Assembly: GCF_001429725.1 (NCBI RefSeq)
Contig: NZ_LMHV01000040.1
Span: 141,825 to 205,824 of the forward strand
From: Rhizobium sp. Root708
Lineage (GTDB): Bacteria; Pseudomonadota; Alphaproteobacteria; Rhizobiales; Rhizobiaceae
Length of the DNA stretch: 64,000 nt
Direction: 5' to 3'
Shown here one piece after another: positions 39,648 to 46,723 of the stretch. Each line of letters opens with the position of its first letter. Position 1 is the stretch's first letter. Both the position numbers and the translations under genes were made by a program. The notes under the pieces are model-generated. The model did no database searches. It had not been told where the DNA came from and saw nothing but the letters and a program-made list of their open reading frames with translations.

Positions 39648-40421
39648 TTACCGGTTGAGGATCGCGACGGCCTGCTCGTAGACGGCGCGGCTGCCGGCCG
39701 CGATGATCGAGCCGCCCATCTCGGGACGGCCGCCATCCCAGGTCGTGATAATCCCGCCGGCCTTCTCGATGACGGGAATGATGCCGCCGACGTCGTAAGG
39801 CTTCAGGCTGTTCTCGATGACGAGATCGACGTGGCCGGCCGCCAAAAGCGCATAGGCGTAGCAGTCGGTTCCGTAGCGGAACAGCCTCACCTGCCCCTCG
39901 ATCTCGCGATAGCGATCCATCTCGTCGCCGGCAAACAGATGCGGCGAAGTGGTAAACAGGATGGCATTCGAAAGCGCGCCGCAATCGCGCACCTGCAGCC
40001 GGCGCTCGCCCTCCGGTCCCTTGTAGAAGGAACCGCTGTCATCGGCGAAATAGCGCTCGCCGGTGAAGGGCTGTTCGATCATGCCCATGATCGTCCTGCC
40101 GTTCTGCTGCAGGCCGATCAGCGTGCCCCACACGGGAACGCCGGATATGAAGGCGCGGGTGCCGTCGATCGGATCGATGACCCAGACGAATTCGCGATCG
40201 AGACCGACGCTGCCGTGCTCTTCGCCAAGAATGCCGTGATCGGGATAATGCTCTTCGATCAGAGCACGGATGGCGACCTCGGCCGCCCGATCGCCTTCCG
40301 TCACAGGATCGAAGCCGCCGAAGAGCTTGTTCACGACATCGAGGCCGGAACGAAAACGCGGCAATGTCTCGGCCTTGGCCGCTTCCGCCAGGCGATTGAA
40401 GAACGAACGATCAGGAAGCAT
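39648..40421 (-). CDS. hisN: Histidinol-phosphatase, inositol-monophosphatase family
   Basis: The 257-residue protein has the IMPase metal sites: EEHGS (about residues 67-71), the signature WVIDPIDGTRAFISG (about 79-93) and VGGIIPVIEKAGG (about 209-221). Members with this length and the RAFISGVPVWGTLIGL wording are the HisN histidinol-phosphate phosphatases of actinobacteria and alphaproteobacteria. Inositol- or other phosphatase activity cannot be excluded from sequence. It stands alone; no other his genes are in the window. Confidence 0.8.
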   Translation of the reverse strand: MLPDRSFFNRLAEAAKAETLPRFRSGLDVVNKLFGGFDPVTEGDRAAEVAIRALIEEHYPDHGILGEEHGSVGLDREFVWVIDPIDGTRAFISGVPVWGTLIGLQQNGRTIMGMIEQPFTGERYFADDSGSFYKGPEGERRLQVRDCGALSNAILFTTSPHLFAGDEMDRYREIEGQVRLFRYGTDCYAYALLAAGHVDLVIENSLKPYDVGGIIPVIEKAGGIITTWDGGRPEMGGSIIAAGSRAVYEQAVAILNR

Positions 40422-40541
40422 GGTGAAATCCGTGTGATGGGCAGCGCAATGGCGCTTTTCTTAGCGGAAATACGGCCCGTTGCAAACGAGAGCGGCAGTT
40501 TTTAGCCGGCTGCCTATTATTTCATCAAGATAAAATGCTGC

Positions 40542-40570
40542 TTGACATTTGTGCAGTGCAGCAGTAGCCT
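40542..40570 (+). promoter_or_regulatory. Predicted promoter of the candidate small RNA
   Basis: CTTGACA (TTGACA at 40542-40547) and TAGCCT (40565-40570) are 17 bases apart. The -35 matches the rhizobial housekeeping consensus CTTGAC exactly; the -10 is weaker. The expected start, about 40576, coincides with the first hairpin of the RNA. Confidence 0.6.
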
Positions 40571-40574
40571 TCAA

Positions 40575-40652
40575 TTACAGTCTTCTGACTGTAAATACCC
40601 TCCTTGGGTGTTTCCTCCCTAGACTTGGACCGCCGCAAGGCGGTCTTTTTTT
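40575..40652 (+). ncRNA. Candidate trans-acting small RNA with anti-Shine-Dalgarno loops (alpha-r14/cuckoo-like)
   Basis: A compact unit lies in the gap between hisN and the amidohydrolase gene. A perfect eight-base-pair hairpin (TTACAGTC / GACTGTAA, loop TTCT, 40575-40594) comes first. ACCC-TCCTT-GGGT follows, with an anti-SD loop, then a single-stranded TTTCCTCCC segment. The unit ends in the terminator GACCGCC / GGCGGTC with GCAA loop and seven T residues (40628-40652). Exposed CUCC/CCUCC motifs are the hallmark of the alpha-r14/cuckoo-type sRNAs of alphaproteobacteria, which repress mRNAs by pairing at their SD. Family membership is inferred from architecture; length here is about 78 bases. 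Confidence 0.65.
40628..40652 (+). terminator. Rho-independent terminator of the candidate small RNA
   Basis: GACCGCC-GCAA-GGCGGTC stem-loop followed by seven T residues. No plus-strand protein gene ends nearby (the nearest upstream gene, hisN, is on the other strand), so the terminator needs a short transcript of its own. Confidence 0.9.
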
Positions 40653-40671
40653 GAGGATGTGAAGGCAGTCG

Positions 40672-41553
40672 CTATTCGGCGGCAAGCGCGCTGTCGCTGG
40701 CGAACTTGGCGACATAATCCGCCATCTGCCGCATGAACGAGGTGATCGCGGCGGCGACGAGCCGAAAGTCCGGCCGCTTCTCTAGGGTCACCTCATCGAC
40801 GTAAATCGACCGATTAACCTCGATTTGCAGCGCATGCAGCCCCCGCGACGGACGTCCGTAGTGCTCGGTGATGAACCCACCGGCATAGGGCTTGTTGCGG
40901 ATCGCCGTGAAGCCGAGTTCCTCGAAGATACCGACGGCGGTGCGCGAAAGCTCTGCCGATGCGCTGGTTCCGTAGCGATCGCCGATGATGACATCAGGAC
41001 GCACGGACGCGCCGGCAACCCGGATGTTGCCGGGCATGGAATGGCAATCGATCAGCACGCCGAAACCGAACTGGACGTGCGTGCGGGCAATCAATCGCCG
41101 CAGTGCAGCATGATAAGGCTTGTAGACGGCCTCGATGCGATCGAGCCCTTCCTGCACAGGCAGGCGGCGCGCATAGATTTCCATGTTCTCCGCAACGATG
41201 CGCGGAATGGTCCCGAGGCCGCCGGCAACCCGCAGCGAATTGATGTTGGCATAGGACGGCAGCAACCCGTCGAACATGCGCGGATCGAGCTCGTAGGGCT
41301 CGCGGTTGACGTCGAGATAGGCGCGCGGGAAATTCGCAAGCAGCATCGGCGCGCCAAGTGCGTTCGCCTCGCCGAACAGTTCATCCACATAATGATCTTC
41401 GGAACGGCGGATCGCCATGCCCTGGAGACGGGACTGGGCGATGAACTCCGGCGGATAGATGCGCCCGCTGTGCGGTGAGTTATAGACGAAGGGAATGGTG
41501 TGCGATTGAGGCTCCCGGACCTCGAAAAGCGCATATTCGGGGATTTCGCGCAC
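40672..41553 (-). CDS. N-formylglutamate amidohydrolase family protein
   Basis: The 293-residue protein matches the FGase family, which hydrolyses N-formyl-L-glutamate (last step of one histidine degradation route) or related N-acyl amino acids. Characteristic segments are PFVYNSPHSGRIYP (about residues 21-34), RRSEDHYVDELF (about 49-60), the LIDCHSMPG motif (about 167-175) and LHALQIEVNRSIYVDE (about 238-253), which supply metal ligands. The start codon is GTG 41553, preceded by GAGGGAAAAAGGT. No hut genes are in the window, so the in vivo substrate is uncertain. Confidence 0.85.
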   Translation of the reverse strand: MREIPEYALFEVREPQSHTIPFVYNSPHSGRIYPPEFIAQSRLQGMAIRRSEDHYVDELFGEANALGAPMLLANFPRAYLDVNREPYELDPRMFDGLLPSYANINSLRVAGGLGTIPRIVAENMEIYARRLPVQEGLDRIEAVYKPYHAALRRLIARTHVQFGFGVLIDCHSMPGNIRVAGASVRPDVIIGDRYGTSASAELSRTAVGIFEELGFTAIRNKPYAGGFITEHYGRPSRGLHALQIEVNRSIYVDEVTLEKRPDFRLVAAAITSFMRQMADYVAKFASDSALAAE

Positions 41554-41739
41554 CTTTTTCCCTCTTAACCATGCCCGGAATGATTGCTTCGCCCATGTTG
41601 CCAGTTGCCGGCCTTCAAGTCCATACTATCTCATGGGGATGAAGGCTCCCACGAGCCGTTCACCGGTTGTTTACTGGGCAAATCCTAGTGTAGATGACTG
41701 GAGCCCCATGCAAAATTTCACTGATCAGCGGTCTGGATA

Positions 41740-42102
41740 ATGACTCAGAAGATACTTCTTGCAGAAGACGACAATGACATGCGTCGCTTCCTTGTAAAAG
41801 CGCTTGAAAAGGCTGGCTACAAGGTCCTCTCTTACGACAATGGTGCGAGCGCCTACGACAGGCTCCGCGAAGAGCCGTTCTCGCTTCTGCTGACCGATAT
41901 CGTCATGCCCGAGATGGACGGAATCGAGTTGGCGCGCCGCGCCACCGAACTCGACCCCGACCTCAAGGTCATGTTCATCACCGGATTCGCGGCCGTCGCC
42001 TTGAACCCTGATTCGAAGGCACCGAAGGATGCGAAGGTACTTTCCAAGCCTTTCCACCTTCGCGATCTCGTCGACGAAGTAAACAAAATGCTTGCCGCGT
42101 AA
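41740..42102 (+). CDS. cpdR: CpdR-type single-domain response regulator
   Basis: This 120-residue protein is a stand-alone receiver domain: acidic pocket ED(D) at residues 9-11, phospho-acceptor D53 in LLLTDIVMPEMDG, the Thr in FITGF and the Lys in LSKPFH. Sequence and length match CpdR of Caulobacter and CpdR1 of Sinorhizobium, which in its unphosphorylated form delivers substrates such as CtrA-pathway proteins to ClpXP and is needed for normal cell cycle and bacteroid differentiation. A TTAACCAT half-site typical of CtrA binding lies at 41565-41572, 168 bases upstream. It is followed by the tRNA-Val gene. Confidence 0.9.
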   Translation: MTQKILLAEDDNDMRRFLVKALEKAGYKVLSYDNGASAYDRLREEPFSLLLTDIVMPEMDGIELARRATELDPDLKVMFITGFAAVALNPDSKAPKDAKVLSKPFHLRDLVDEVNKMLAA

Positions 42103-42142
42103 GGCGTCGAGCGGCGCACGTCACAAATCTGAAAAAGGCCTA

Positions 42143-42171
42143 TTGACGGCCAAATAGGTTTGTGGTCTATG
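42143..42171 (+). promoter_or_regulatory. Predicted promoter of tRNA-Val
   Basis: TTGACG (42143-42148) and TCTATG (42166-42171) are spaced by 17 bases; the rhizobial consensus is CTTGAC and CTATAT. The -10 ends 14 bases before the tRNA. Confidence 0.65.
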
Positions 42172-42185
42172 CGCCGACATCGGAT

Positions 42186-42260
<75 letters not shown>

Positions 42261-42280
42261 TCCTAATTAGCTGATAAGCA

Positions 42281-42310
42281 AGGGCTTTCGAGAAATCGGA
42301 AGCCCTTTTT
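42281..42310 (+). terminator. Rho-independent terminator after tRNA-Val
   Basis: AGGGCTTTCGA / TCGGAAGCCCT (11 base pairs including one T-G wobble) with a GAAA loop and five trailing T residues, 21 bases past the tRNA CCA. It may also separate the tRNA from the prophage late transcript coming from the other side. Confidence 0.92.
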
Positions 42311-42353
42311 GCATAGCGCTCCGTAGGTTCATCAAACCTGCACCTTGCCCGCT

Positions 42354-42986
42354 CTAGCCGCCCTTAGCCTTGATGTCCGACAACTCGCGTTCCAGCCGCT
42401 GCTGACTTGTCTTCAGGTCCATGATGACGTCGCGGGCGCCGTAGACCCCGCCCTGTGCTTCCTTCATATCCGTCAGCTGTCGCTGCTGGTCGAGGAAGCG
42501 TTGATCGTAGGCGGCGAACACTCGATCGAGTTCTTCACGCGGCACCTGGGCGTCTCGGACCTCTTTGACAGAGCCCTCCATCCGCGCCCGATCTTCAGCC
42601 CCCCGAGCGGTACGCCACTCCATTTCTTTTTGCGTGACCATCTTCTCGGAGATGACTAGCACCGCGGCTTTTAGATCCGTCGTTGCGGCATTGATCGGCC
42701 AGTAGGCCAAGCCGCCGAGTATGGTGCAGAAAGTCAACGCAACGCCTAGTGCCTGCCATTGAGGCTTGTTGCGCTCGGCGATGTTTGTGGCAAGAGCGGC
42801 AACGGAAGTCCGCATCTCGGTCGACAGCGATGAAACAGCCGATTCCATTGTCTTAAAGCCTGACCGCATTTCCGATTCGAGATCGGACTGTCGGCGGCCG
42901 AGGTTCGTCACGCGCTCGCCGAGCTGCGCCGTCATGGCGTCTTGGTAATGGCGGTTCGCTTCGCCGTTGTTCATTTCATCCACCAT
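42354..42986 (-). CDS. Phage coiled-coil membrane protein of unknown function
   Basis: The 210-residue protein has an N-terminal coiled coil (about residues 20-72), one membrane helix (WQALGVALTFCTILGGLAYWPI, about 76-97) and a long charged C-terminal coiled coil (about 100-208; REELDRVFAAYDQRFLDQQRQ). It is the last gene of the late operon, downstream of the spanins. Position and topology suggest a lysis accessory or holin-like role, but it is not a recognised holin. A second ATG at residue 5 (42974) could be the start. Confidence 0.65.
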   Translation of the reverse strand: MVDEMNNGEANRHYQDAMTAQLGERVTNLGRRQSDLESEMRSGFKTMESAVSSLSTEMRTSVAALATNIAERNKPQWQALGVALTFCTILGGLAYWPINAATTDLKAAVLVISEKMVTQKEMEWRTARGAEDRARMEGSVKEVRDAQVPREELDRVFAAYDQRFLDQQRQLTDMKEAQGGVYGARDVIMDLKTSQQRLERELSDIKAKGG

Positions 42987-43019
42987 CTACCCCGATGCCC
43001 TTCCGCTGCGCATGCAATG

Positions 43020-43271
43020 CTATCGAGCCGCGCCGTGCGCGCTGCACTCTGTTGATGTCCAGACGCCGGCAGCGCAGAGGCCTGCCGCCGTGTCGTCGAT
43101 CGCGTCTTGATCCTTGGGGGTCGCGCCTTTGGCGCCGATCAGGGATGTACCGACGATGGCCCTAGTCGTGGTCGACAGGCTTTGCTTCGATACACTCACC
43201 TTTTGCGAAGTTGTACATGCCGCCGCGCTCAATGCACAGGCGACGACGAACGCGAGCTTGATCCGCTGCAT
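43020..43271 (-). CDS. Probable outer-membrane spanin subunit (Rz1-like lipoprotein)
   Basis: The 83-residue protein has a lipoprotein signal (MQRIKLAFVVACALSAAAC, Cys19). The -3 position is Ala, so the lipobox is imperfect. A short Ser/Thr-rich mature part follows. Its first 110 bases overlap the 3' part of the upstream spanin gene in another frame, the embedded layout seen for Rz/Rz1 pairs. With that partner it should bridge and fuse inner and outer membranes at lysis. The call rests on lipoprotein type, overlap and position. Confidence 0.65.
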   Translation of the reverse strand: MQRIKLAFVVACALSAAACTTSQKVSVSKQSLSTTTRAIVGTSLIGAKGATPKDQDAIDDTAAGLCAAGVWTSTECSAHGAAR

Positions 43272-43455
43272 TGCTTAGCTCTCCGATTGCTTTGTTGGTT
43301 GCCGCCGTGGCCTCCGCGGCTTCGATTTCCCTGCCGTGTCGTTCGGCCGCAGGAAGCCACCAAAGGGCGTTGAGGCTCGAATAGACGGTGAAGACAAGGA
43401 GGCCGCCGACGACGGCGCCGGCGCCTATCTTGATGACGTCCCCGATGCTGGTCAT
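43162..43455 (-). CDS. Probable inner-membrane spanin subunit (Rz-like)
   Basis: The 97-residue protein has an N-terminal membrane helix (about residues 7-30; GAGAVVGGLLVFTVYSSLN) and a periplasmic Ala/Glu-rich helical segment (about 33-70), the layout of i-spanins. The start at 43455 overlaps the endolysin stop (ATGA). Its end overlaps the lipoprotein gene by 110 bases. Two cysteines near the C-terminus could form disulfides. Sequence similarity to known Rz proteins is low, as is usual for spanins. Confidence 0.65.
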   Translation of the reverse strand: MTSIGDVIKIGAGAVVGGLLVFTVYSSLNALWWLPAAERHGREIEAAEATAATNKAIGELSNAADQARVRRRLCIERGGMYNFAKGECIEAKPVDHD

Positions 43456-44420
43456 TCTTCCACCGCCTGGCGAATGTCCTTGATCGCCGCAATGATCCAT
43501 TGACGAAGGAAGAGCGCACCAAGGCCTATGACAGTCACGGCGCCGACGATGACAAGGAGCGCTTTCCAGTCGAATCCGGCGAAGGCAGCTAGGCTCAAGC
43601 CGCCGCCGCTGACCGCGCTTCCGATCCAGCCGAGCAGGTTGAATTTCTTCTTGACGGTCTGCTCTACGGCAGCGGGCACGACCGCCTTTTCCTCGACGAC
43701 AGGAGCAGCGGAGAACGCCGCCATCTTTGTCGAGGCTCCGGACAGCGCCAGCAGCGCCTTGTGCAGCGCCGAGCGCGTCTTCGGCCCGGCATCGCCATCG
43801 ACATCAAGCCCGGCATTCGCCTGGAACTGACGGACGCCATCGGCCTTGTAGCCGAGAACCACGAGCGAAAGCCGGACATAGTGATCGATGCGATCGGCAA
43901 GGCCGTTGATGCCGCCATTGATGCGCTTCGTGATCGTCTCGATGTCGCCCTGGTCGGCCCAGCGGTTCAAGTCGTGGGTGTCCCAATACCAGAGAGGCCC
44001 GAGGCCTTCCCACGGATCAGTGTTGATCGCTTCGGGATGGCGAACGAAGTCAGGGCAGTTCATCGCGTGCGATCTGCACCAATCGGTAAAGGCCCGATAG
44101 TTCGCCTTACCGGTGATCTGCATTGCCGTGCGGCCGGCGTAGATCTTGCCATCACCGTCCAGCTCGGGAGTGTTGCCGAGATCAGCGCGCGTATCGTAGC
44201 GCTTCTGTGCTGGCGTCGGCCCCCAGATTTCACGGTCATATCGGAAATCACCGCTTTCATGCATCACTTGGGCATAGAACTGAACGGCACGGTGCGGCCG
44301 ATCCATTCCAAGTTCGGCGCCATAGCGGCTGATAGTGATCAGCACCGAGTTCATATTCTGGGCATTCACAGCCCCTTTTGCAGCCGCGCGCAATTGCTCG
44401 GCAGTTACCTGCACGTTCAT
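43452..44420 (-). CDS. GH19 endolysin with peptidoglycan-binding domain and C-terminal membrane anchor
   Basis: The 322-residue lysis enzyme starts with a glycoside hydrolase family 19 (chitinase-like) domain (about residues 1-175). The likely catalytic glutamates are in VMHESGDFRYDREIW (E55, E64), with AGRTAMQITGKANYRAF and TKRINGGINGLADR typical of phage GH19 lysozymes. A PG_binding domain follows (about 195-230; VRQFQANAGLDVDGDAGPKT). A linker then leads to one or two hydrophobic helices (about 265-307; LLVIVGAVTVIGLGALFL) and a basic tail. Soluble GH19 endolysins normally lack that membrane tail. Confidence 0.88.
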   Translation of the reverse strand: MNVQVTAEQLRAAAKGAVNAQNMNSVLITISRYGAELGMDRPHRAVQFYAQVMHESGDFRYDREIWGPTPAQKRYDTRADLGNTPELDGDGKIYAGRTAMQITGKANYRAFTDWCRSHAMNCPDFVRHPEAINTDPWEGLGPLWYWDTHDLNRWADQGDIETITKRINGGINGLADRIDHYVRLSLVVLGYKADGVRQFQANAGLDVDGDAGPKTRSALHKALLALSGASTKMAAFSAAPVVEEKAVVPAAVEQTVKKKFNLLGWIGSAVSGGGLSLAAFAGFDWKALLVIVGAVTVIGLGALFLRQWIIAAIKDIRQAVEE

Positions 44421-44459
44421 TGAAAGCTCCAGATTTTGGATGGGGTTAGGACTGCGACG

Positions 44460-45017
44460 TCAGCCGATGACCGGCCAAGCGACAGCTTCGAAGATGGCCC
44501 TTGCGGTAGCCTCGGACGAGGCATCACCGATCGAGGCCTTGGCGCTTAGGCGGATGGATTCGATTGCCGCGCCGATCATCTGCCATTGCGTGTAAGCGTC
44601 GTTGACGACAGTAGCGACCCCGGCAAGTGTCTCAGCGGTGATGCCGACTTCAGCGGACAGCATCGGATAGTCCGCAGGTTCGGGTTCTACCGTGGCAAGG
44701 TACCGCGCCGCCTCAGCCGCTTTCTGCATGTACGTCATGGCCTGGCCAAAGCCGGGAGTGATATACTTCAGGCGCTCGTTCTCGGCGGCGCTATCAATGC
44801 CCGCCTTCAGCCAGGACTTGATTTCGTCGAGGGTCGGCGGCTCGGGCGTTTCAGGGAGCTCCGGAGATGGAGGCTCCGATATTGTGAAGCCGCCGTCGAT
44901 CGAGATGATTTTTCCCTCGATAACGCCCTCGATCGCCAGAGCGTATTGCTCTTCCGAAATCTCAATACCGCCGGGAAGTTCGTCGGTGGCAACCTGTCCG
45001 TTATTAGCCCAAGGCAT
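44460..45017 (-). CDS. Phage tail-fibre-associated protein (assembly-like), unidentified
   Basis: The 185-residue protein starts one base inside the end of the tail-fibre gene (TAATG), so the two are coupled. Its N-terminus (MPWANNGQVATDELPGGIEISEEQYALAIEGV) and Pro/Glu-rich linker (about 48-65) resemble tail-fibre assembly or phage baseplate-accessory proteins. The C-terminal half is Ala-rich helical. No enzymatic motif is seen. The role is inferred from position. Confidence 0.55.
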   Translation of the reverse strand: MPWANNGQVATDELPGGIEISEEQYALAIEGVIEGKIISIDGGFTISEPPSPELPETPEPPTLDEIKSWLKAGIDSAAENERLKYITPGFGQAMTYMQKAAEAARYLATVEPEPADYPMLSAEVGITAETLAGVATVVNDAYTQWQMIGAAIESIRLSAKASIGDASSEATARAIFEAVAWPVIG

Positions 45018-46327
45018 TATTTCACCCTCATGTAAGCTTTAGCGCCGATGTTCTTCATGCGCGTTTCGTTAGCTGTTCTAGGCGTGCCGTTGACGCCGTC
45101 CGAGATGGAGCCCTTGACGCGGTCCGTTTTAACCGCTCCCGCCGAAGCGCTATCGATGACATCGGTTTGGCCTACCACGGTGGCTGTACCGCGACCGCCA
45201 GAGTTACTGTCGTAGTTGTGCCAGTGTCCCTGATAGGTGTCATCCTGGAGCGTGTTTGGCGACGTGCTCGGGCGAACGATACGACCCTCGGTGTTGAGGA
45301 GACGGATGGTTTGCCCGTTCATTGGCGATCCGGACACTGAGATAACCGCCGAAGCGCTCACAAGCGGGGCAGAGCCGGAGACTGATTCCGACGTCAATTT
45401 TCCGTTGTTGAAGTTGCCAGAGCCGGTAAGTCCCGCAGTGAGCTCGACAAAGGTCACGTCCGGGTCGCTGACGGGAGGAACGTCCACGCCTGCCAATGCT
45501 GTGTTGGCATAGTAGTGTTCACCGATCTTGACGGTCTTCCATTTGGACTGAGCCCAAAAGTTTGCAAGCGTGATTTTGCGGAGCAAGCCCGAGACACTGT
45601 CCCAAAATCCTAGCTCGTCGGCATCGACAAAGGCAGTCTTTGCGGTGGCGGCGTGGATAGCTGGGGCTAGAGCACCGGCCGCCGCACTGGCTGCGTTGGA
45701 CGCCGATGTAGCAGCATTGGTGGCAGATGTGCTCGCCGCGCTTGCGGAGGCGGCGGCTGCCGTGACAGCGGCATTGAGGTCACCGACAGAGAACAAGACG
45801 GTGAAAACCGAGCCGTTGAAGAGGAGCGTTGCCTGCCGGCCGCTCGTGAACTCTCCCGGCAGAAGGTTCGATCCATCCCCGTACTTGACCGGATAAGTGC
45901 CCACTCCAGAAACCTGGATCGTGACGGCGCCCGCCGAATTGTTGGCGGTAGGTGACATCGTATAGAGGCGGTTCGCCTGGAAGCCGCTGTTCGGCTGCGC
46001 GACCACGACTGCATTGCCCGTACCGCCGGTTACAGCCAGCACACCAAGCGCCGCCTGCCCAAACAGCCGATTGTAGGTCATGGGAACCCACGACGAGCCC
46101 GTCGCGTCCCACTGCTTCAGCTGCGCCGGATCATAGTTCTTGTCGAGCCAAAGCTTATCCGTCGCCGGCGGAACAAGCCCGTCTACCATGTTCTCGAAGA
46201 CACCGGCCGCGCGCAGCGCCGCAAGAACAAGCTCCGACACGCGGACGAATTTCCCCGTCTCGCTGGTCAGGGTCGTTCCCGTCAGGAAGAAGCCCCAATG
46301 CTGGGAATTGTCGAATTCTGTTGCCAT
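45017..46327 (-). CDS. Phage tail fibre/collar protein
   Basis: The 436-residue protein has a head-proximal domain (about residues 1-185), an Ala/Ser heptad-like triple-helix segment (AAAASASAASTSATNAATSA, about 190-220) typical of fibre shafts, and a C-terminal receptor-type domain (about 330-436) with tail-collar features (YQGHWHNYDSNSGGRG; ANETRMKNIGAKAYMRVK). That last segment matches the C-terminus of many phage collar/fibre proteins. It should determine host binding. Coupled to the next gene by a one-base overlap. Confidence 0.8.
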   Translation of the reverse strand: MATEFDNSQHWGFFLTGTTLTSETGKFVRVSELVLAALRAAGVFENMVDGLVPPATDKLWLDKNYDPAQLKQWDATGSSWVPMTYNRLFGQAALGVLAVTGGTGNAVVVAQPNSGFQANRLYTMSPTANNSAGAVTIQVSGVGTYPVKYGDGSNLLPGEFTSGRQATLLFNGSVFTVLFSVGDLNAAVTAAAASASAASTSATNAATSASNAASAAAGALAPAIHAATAKTAFVDADELGFWDSVSGLLRKITLANFWAQSKWKTVKIGEHYYANTALAGVDVPPVSDPDVTFVELTAGLTGSGNFNNGKLTSESVSGSAPLVSASAVISVSGSPMNGQTIRLLNTEGRIVRPSTSPNTLQDDTYQGHWHNYDSNSGGRGTATVVGQTDVIDSASAGAVKTDRVKGSISDGVNGTPRTANETRMKNIGAKAYMRVK

Positions 46328-46364
46328 GCGTTTACCTCAAGCAAAGGTTGCCGATCGGGCAGCC

Positions 46365-46393
46365 TTGTCTTCGTTGCGGATTTCGGTTGTATT
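46365..46393 (+). promoter_or_regulatory. Possible promoter of the plus-strand phage gene
   Basis: TTGTCT (46365-46370) and TGTATT (46388-46393) are 17 bases apart, reading opposite to the late operon and 25 bases before the start codon of the membrane protein. Each hexamer matches the consensus at four of six positions. Confidence 0.45.
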
Positions 46394-46417
46394 GGAGCCC
46401 TTCACCGGGAGGGGCAC

Positions 46418-46723
46418 ATGGGCCTGCTTGCTTTACTCGTCGCACTGACCATCGATCCGATCCGGATCGCTGCTGTGCTTCTCTGCGTGGCCTTCATCTG
46501 CAAGACCTATGCGCCAGGCAGCCGGGTTCTGGTGACTGTAATCTCGCTCGCGTTGATCGCCGGCTTGATCACGTTCCTCGTCGAAACGATGCATGTCATA
46601 CCGGCGTCAGCCGCCGAAATAGCAGTTAAGTTCGCGTTTGGTCTGATCGCCAACGCCATCATTGCTGGAATAGCGTTTGGCTGCATCAAGCTTTTCAGCG
46701 GCCGCCGTCAACAGCATCGATAA
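46418..46723 (+). CDS. Small three-helix membrane protein on the opposite strand of the late operon (moron candidate)
   Basis: The 101-residue protein is almost entirely hydrophobic: helices at about residues 2-26 (LLALLVALTIDPIRIAAVLL), 33-52 (VLVTVISLALIAGLITFLVE) and 66-90 (VKFAFGLIANAIIAGIAFGC), then a basic tail (SGRRQQHR). GGGAGGGG lies five bases before ATG 46418. It is the only plus-strand gene within 21 kb of minus-strand late genes, has its own possible promoter, and overlaps the end of the 1385-residue ejection gene by 29 bases. These are moron features; superinfection exclusion or host-envelope change are candidate roles. A holin role is less likely because of the strand. Confidence 0.7.
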   Translation: MGLLALLVALTIDPIRIAAVLLCVAFICKTYAPGSRVLVTVISLALIAGLITFLVETMHVIPASAAEIAVKFAFGLIANAIIAGIAFGCIKLFSGRRQQHR

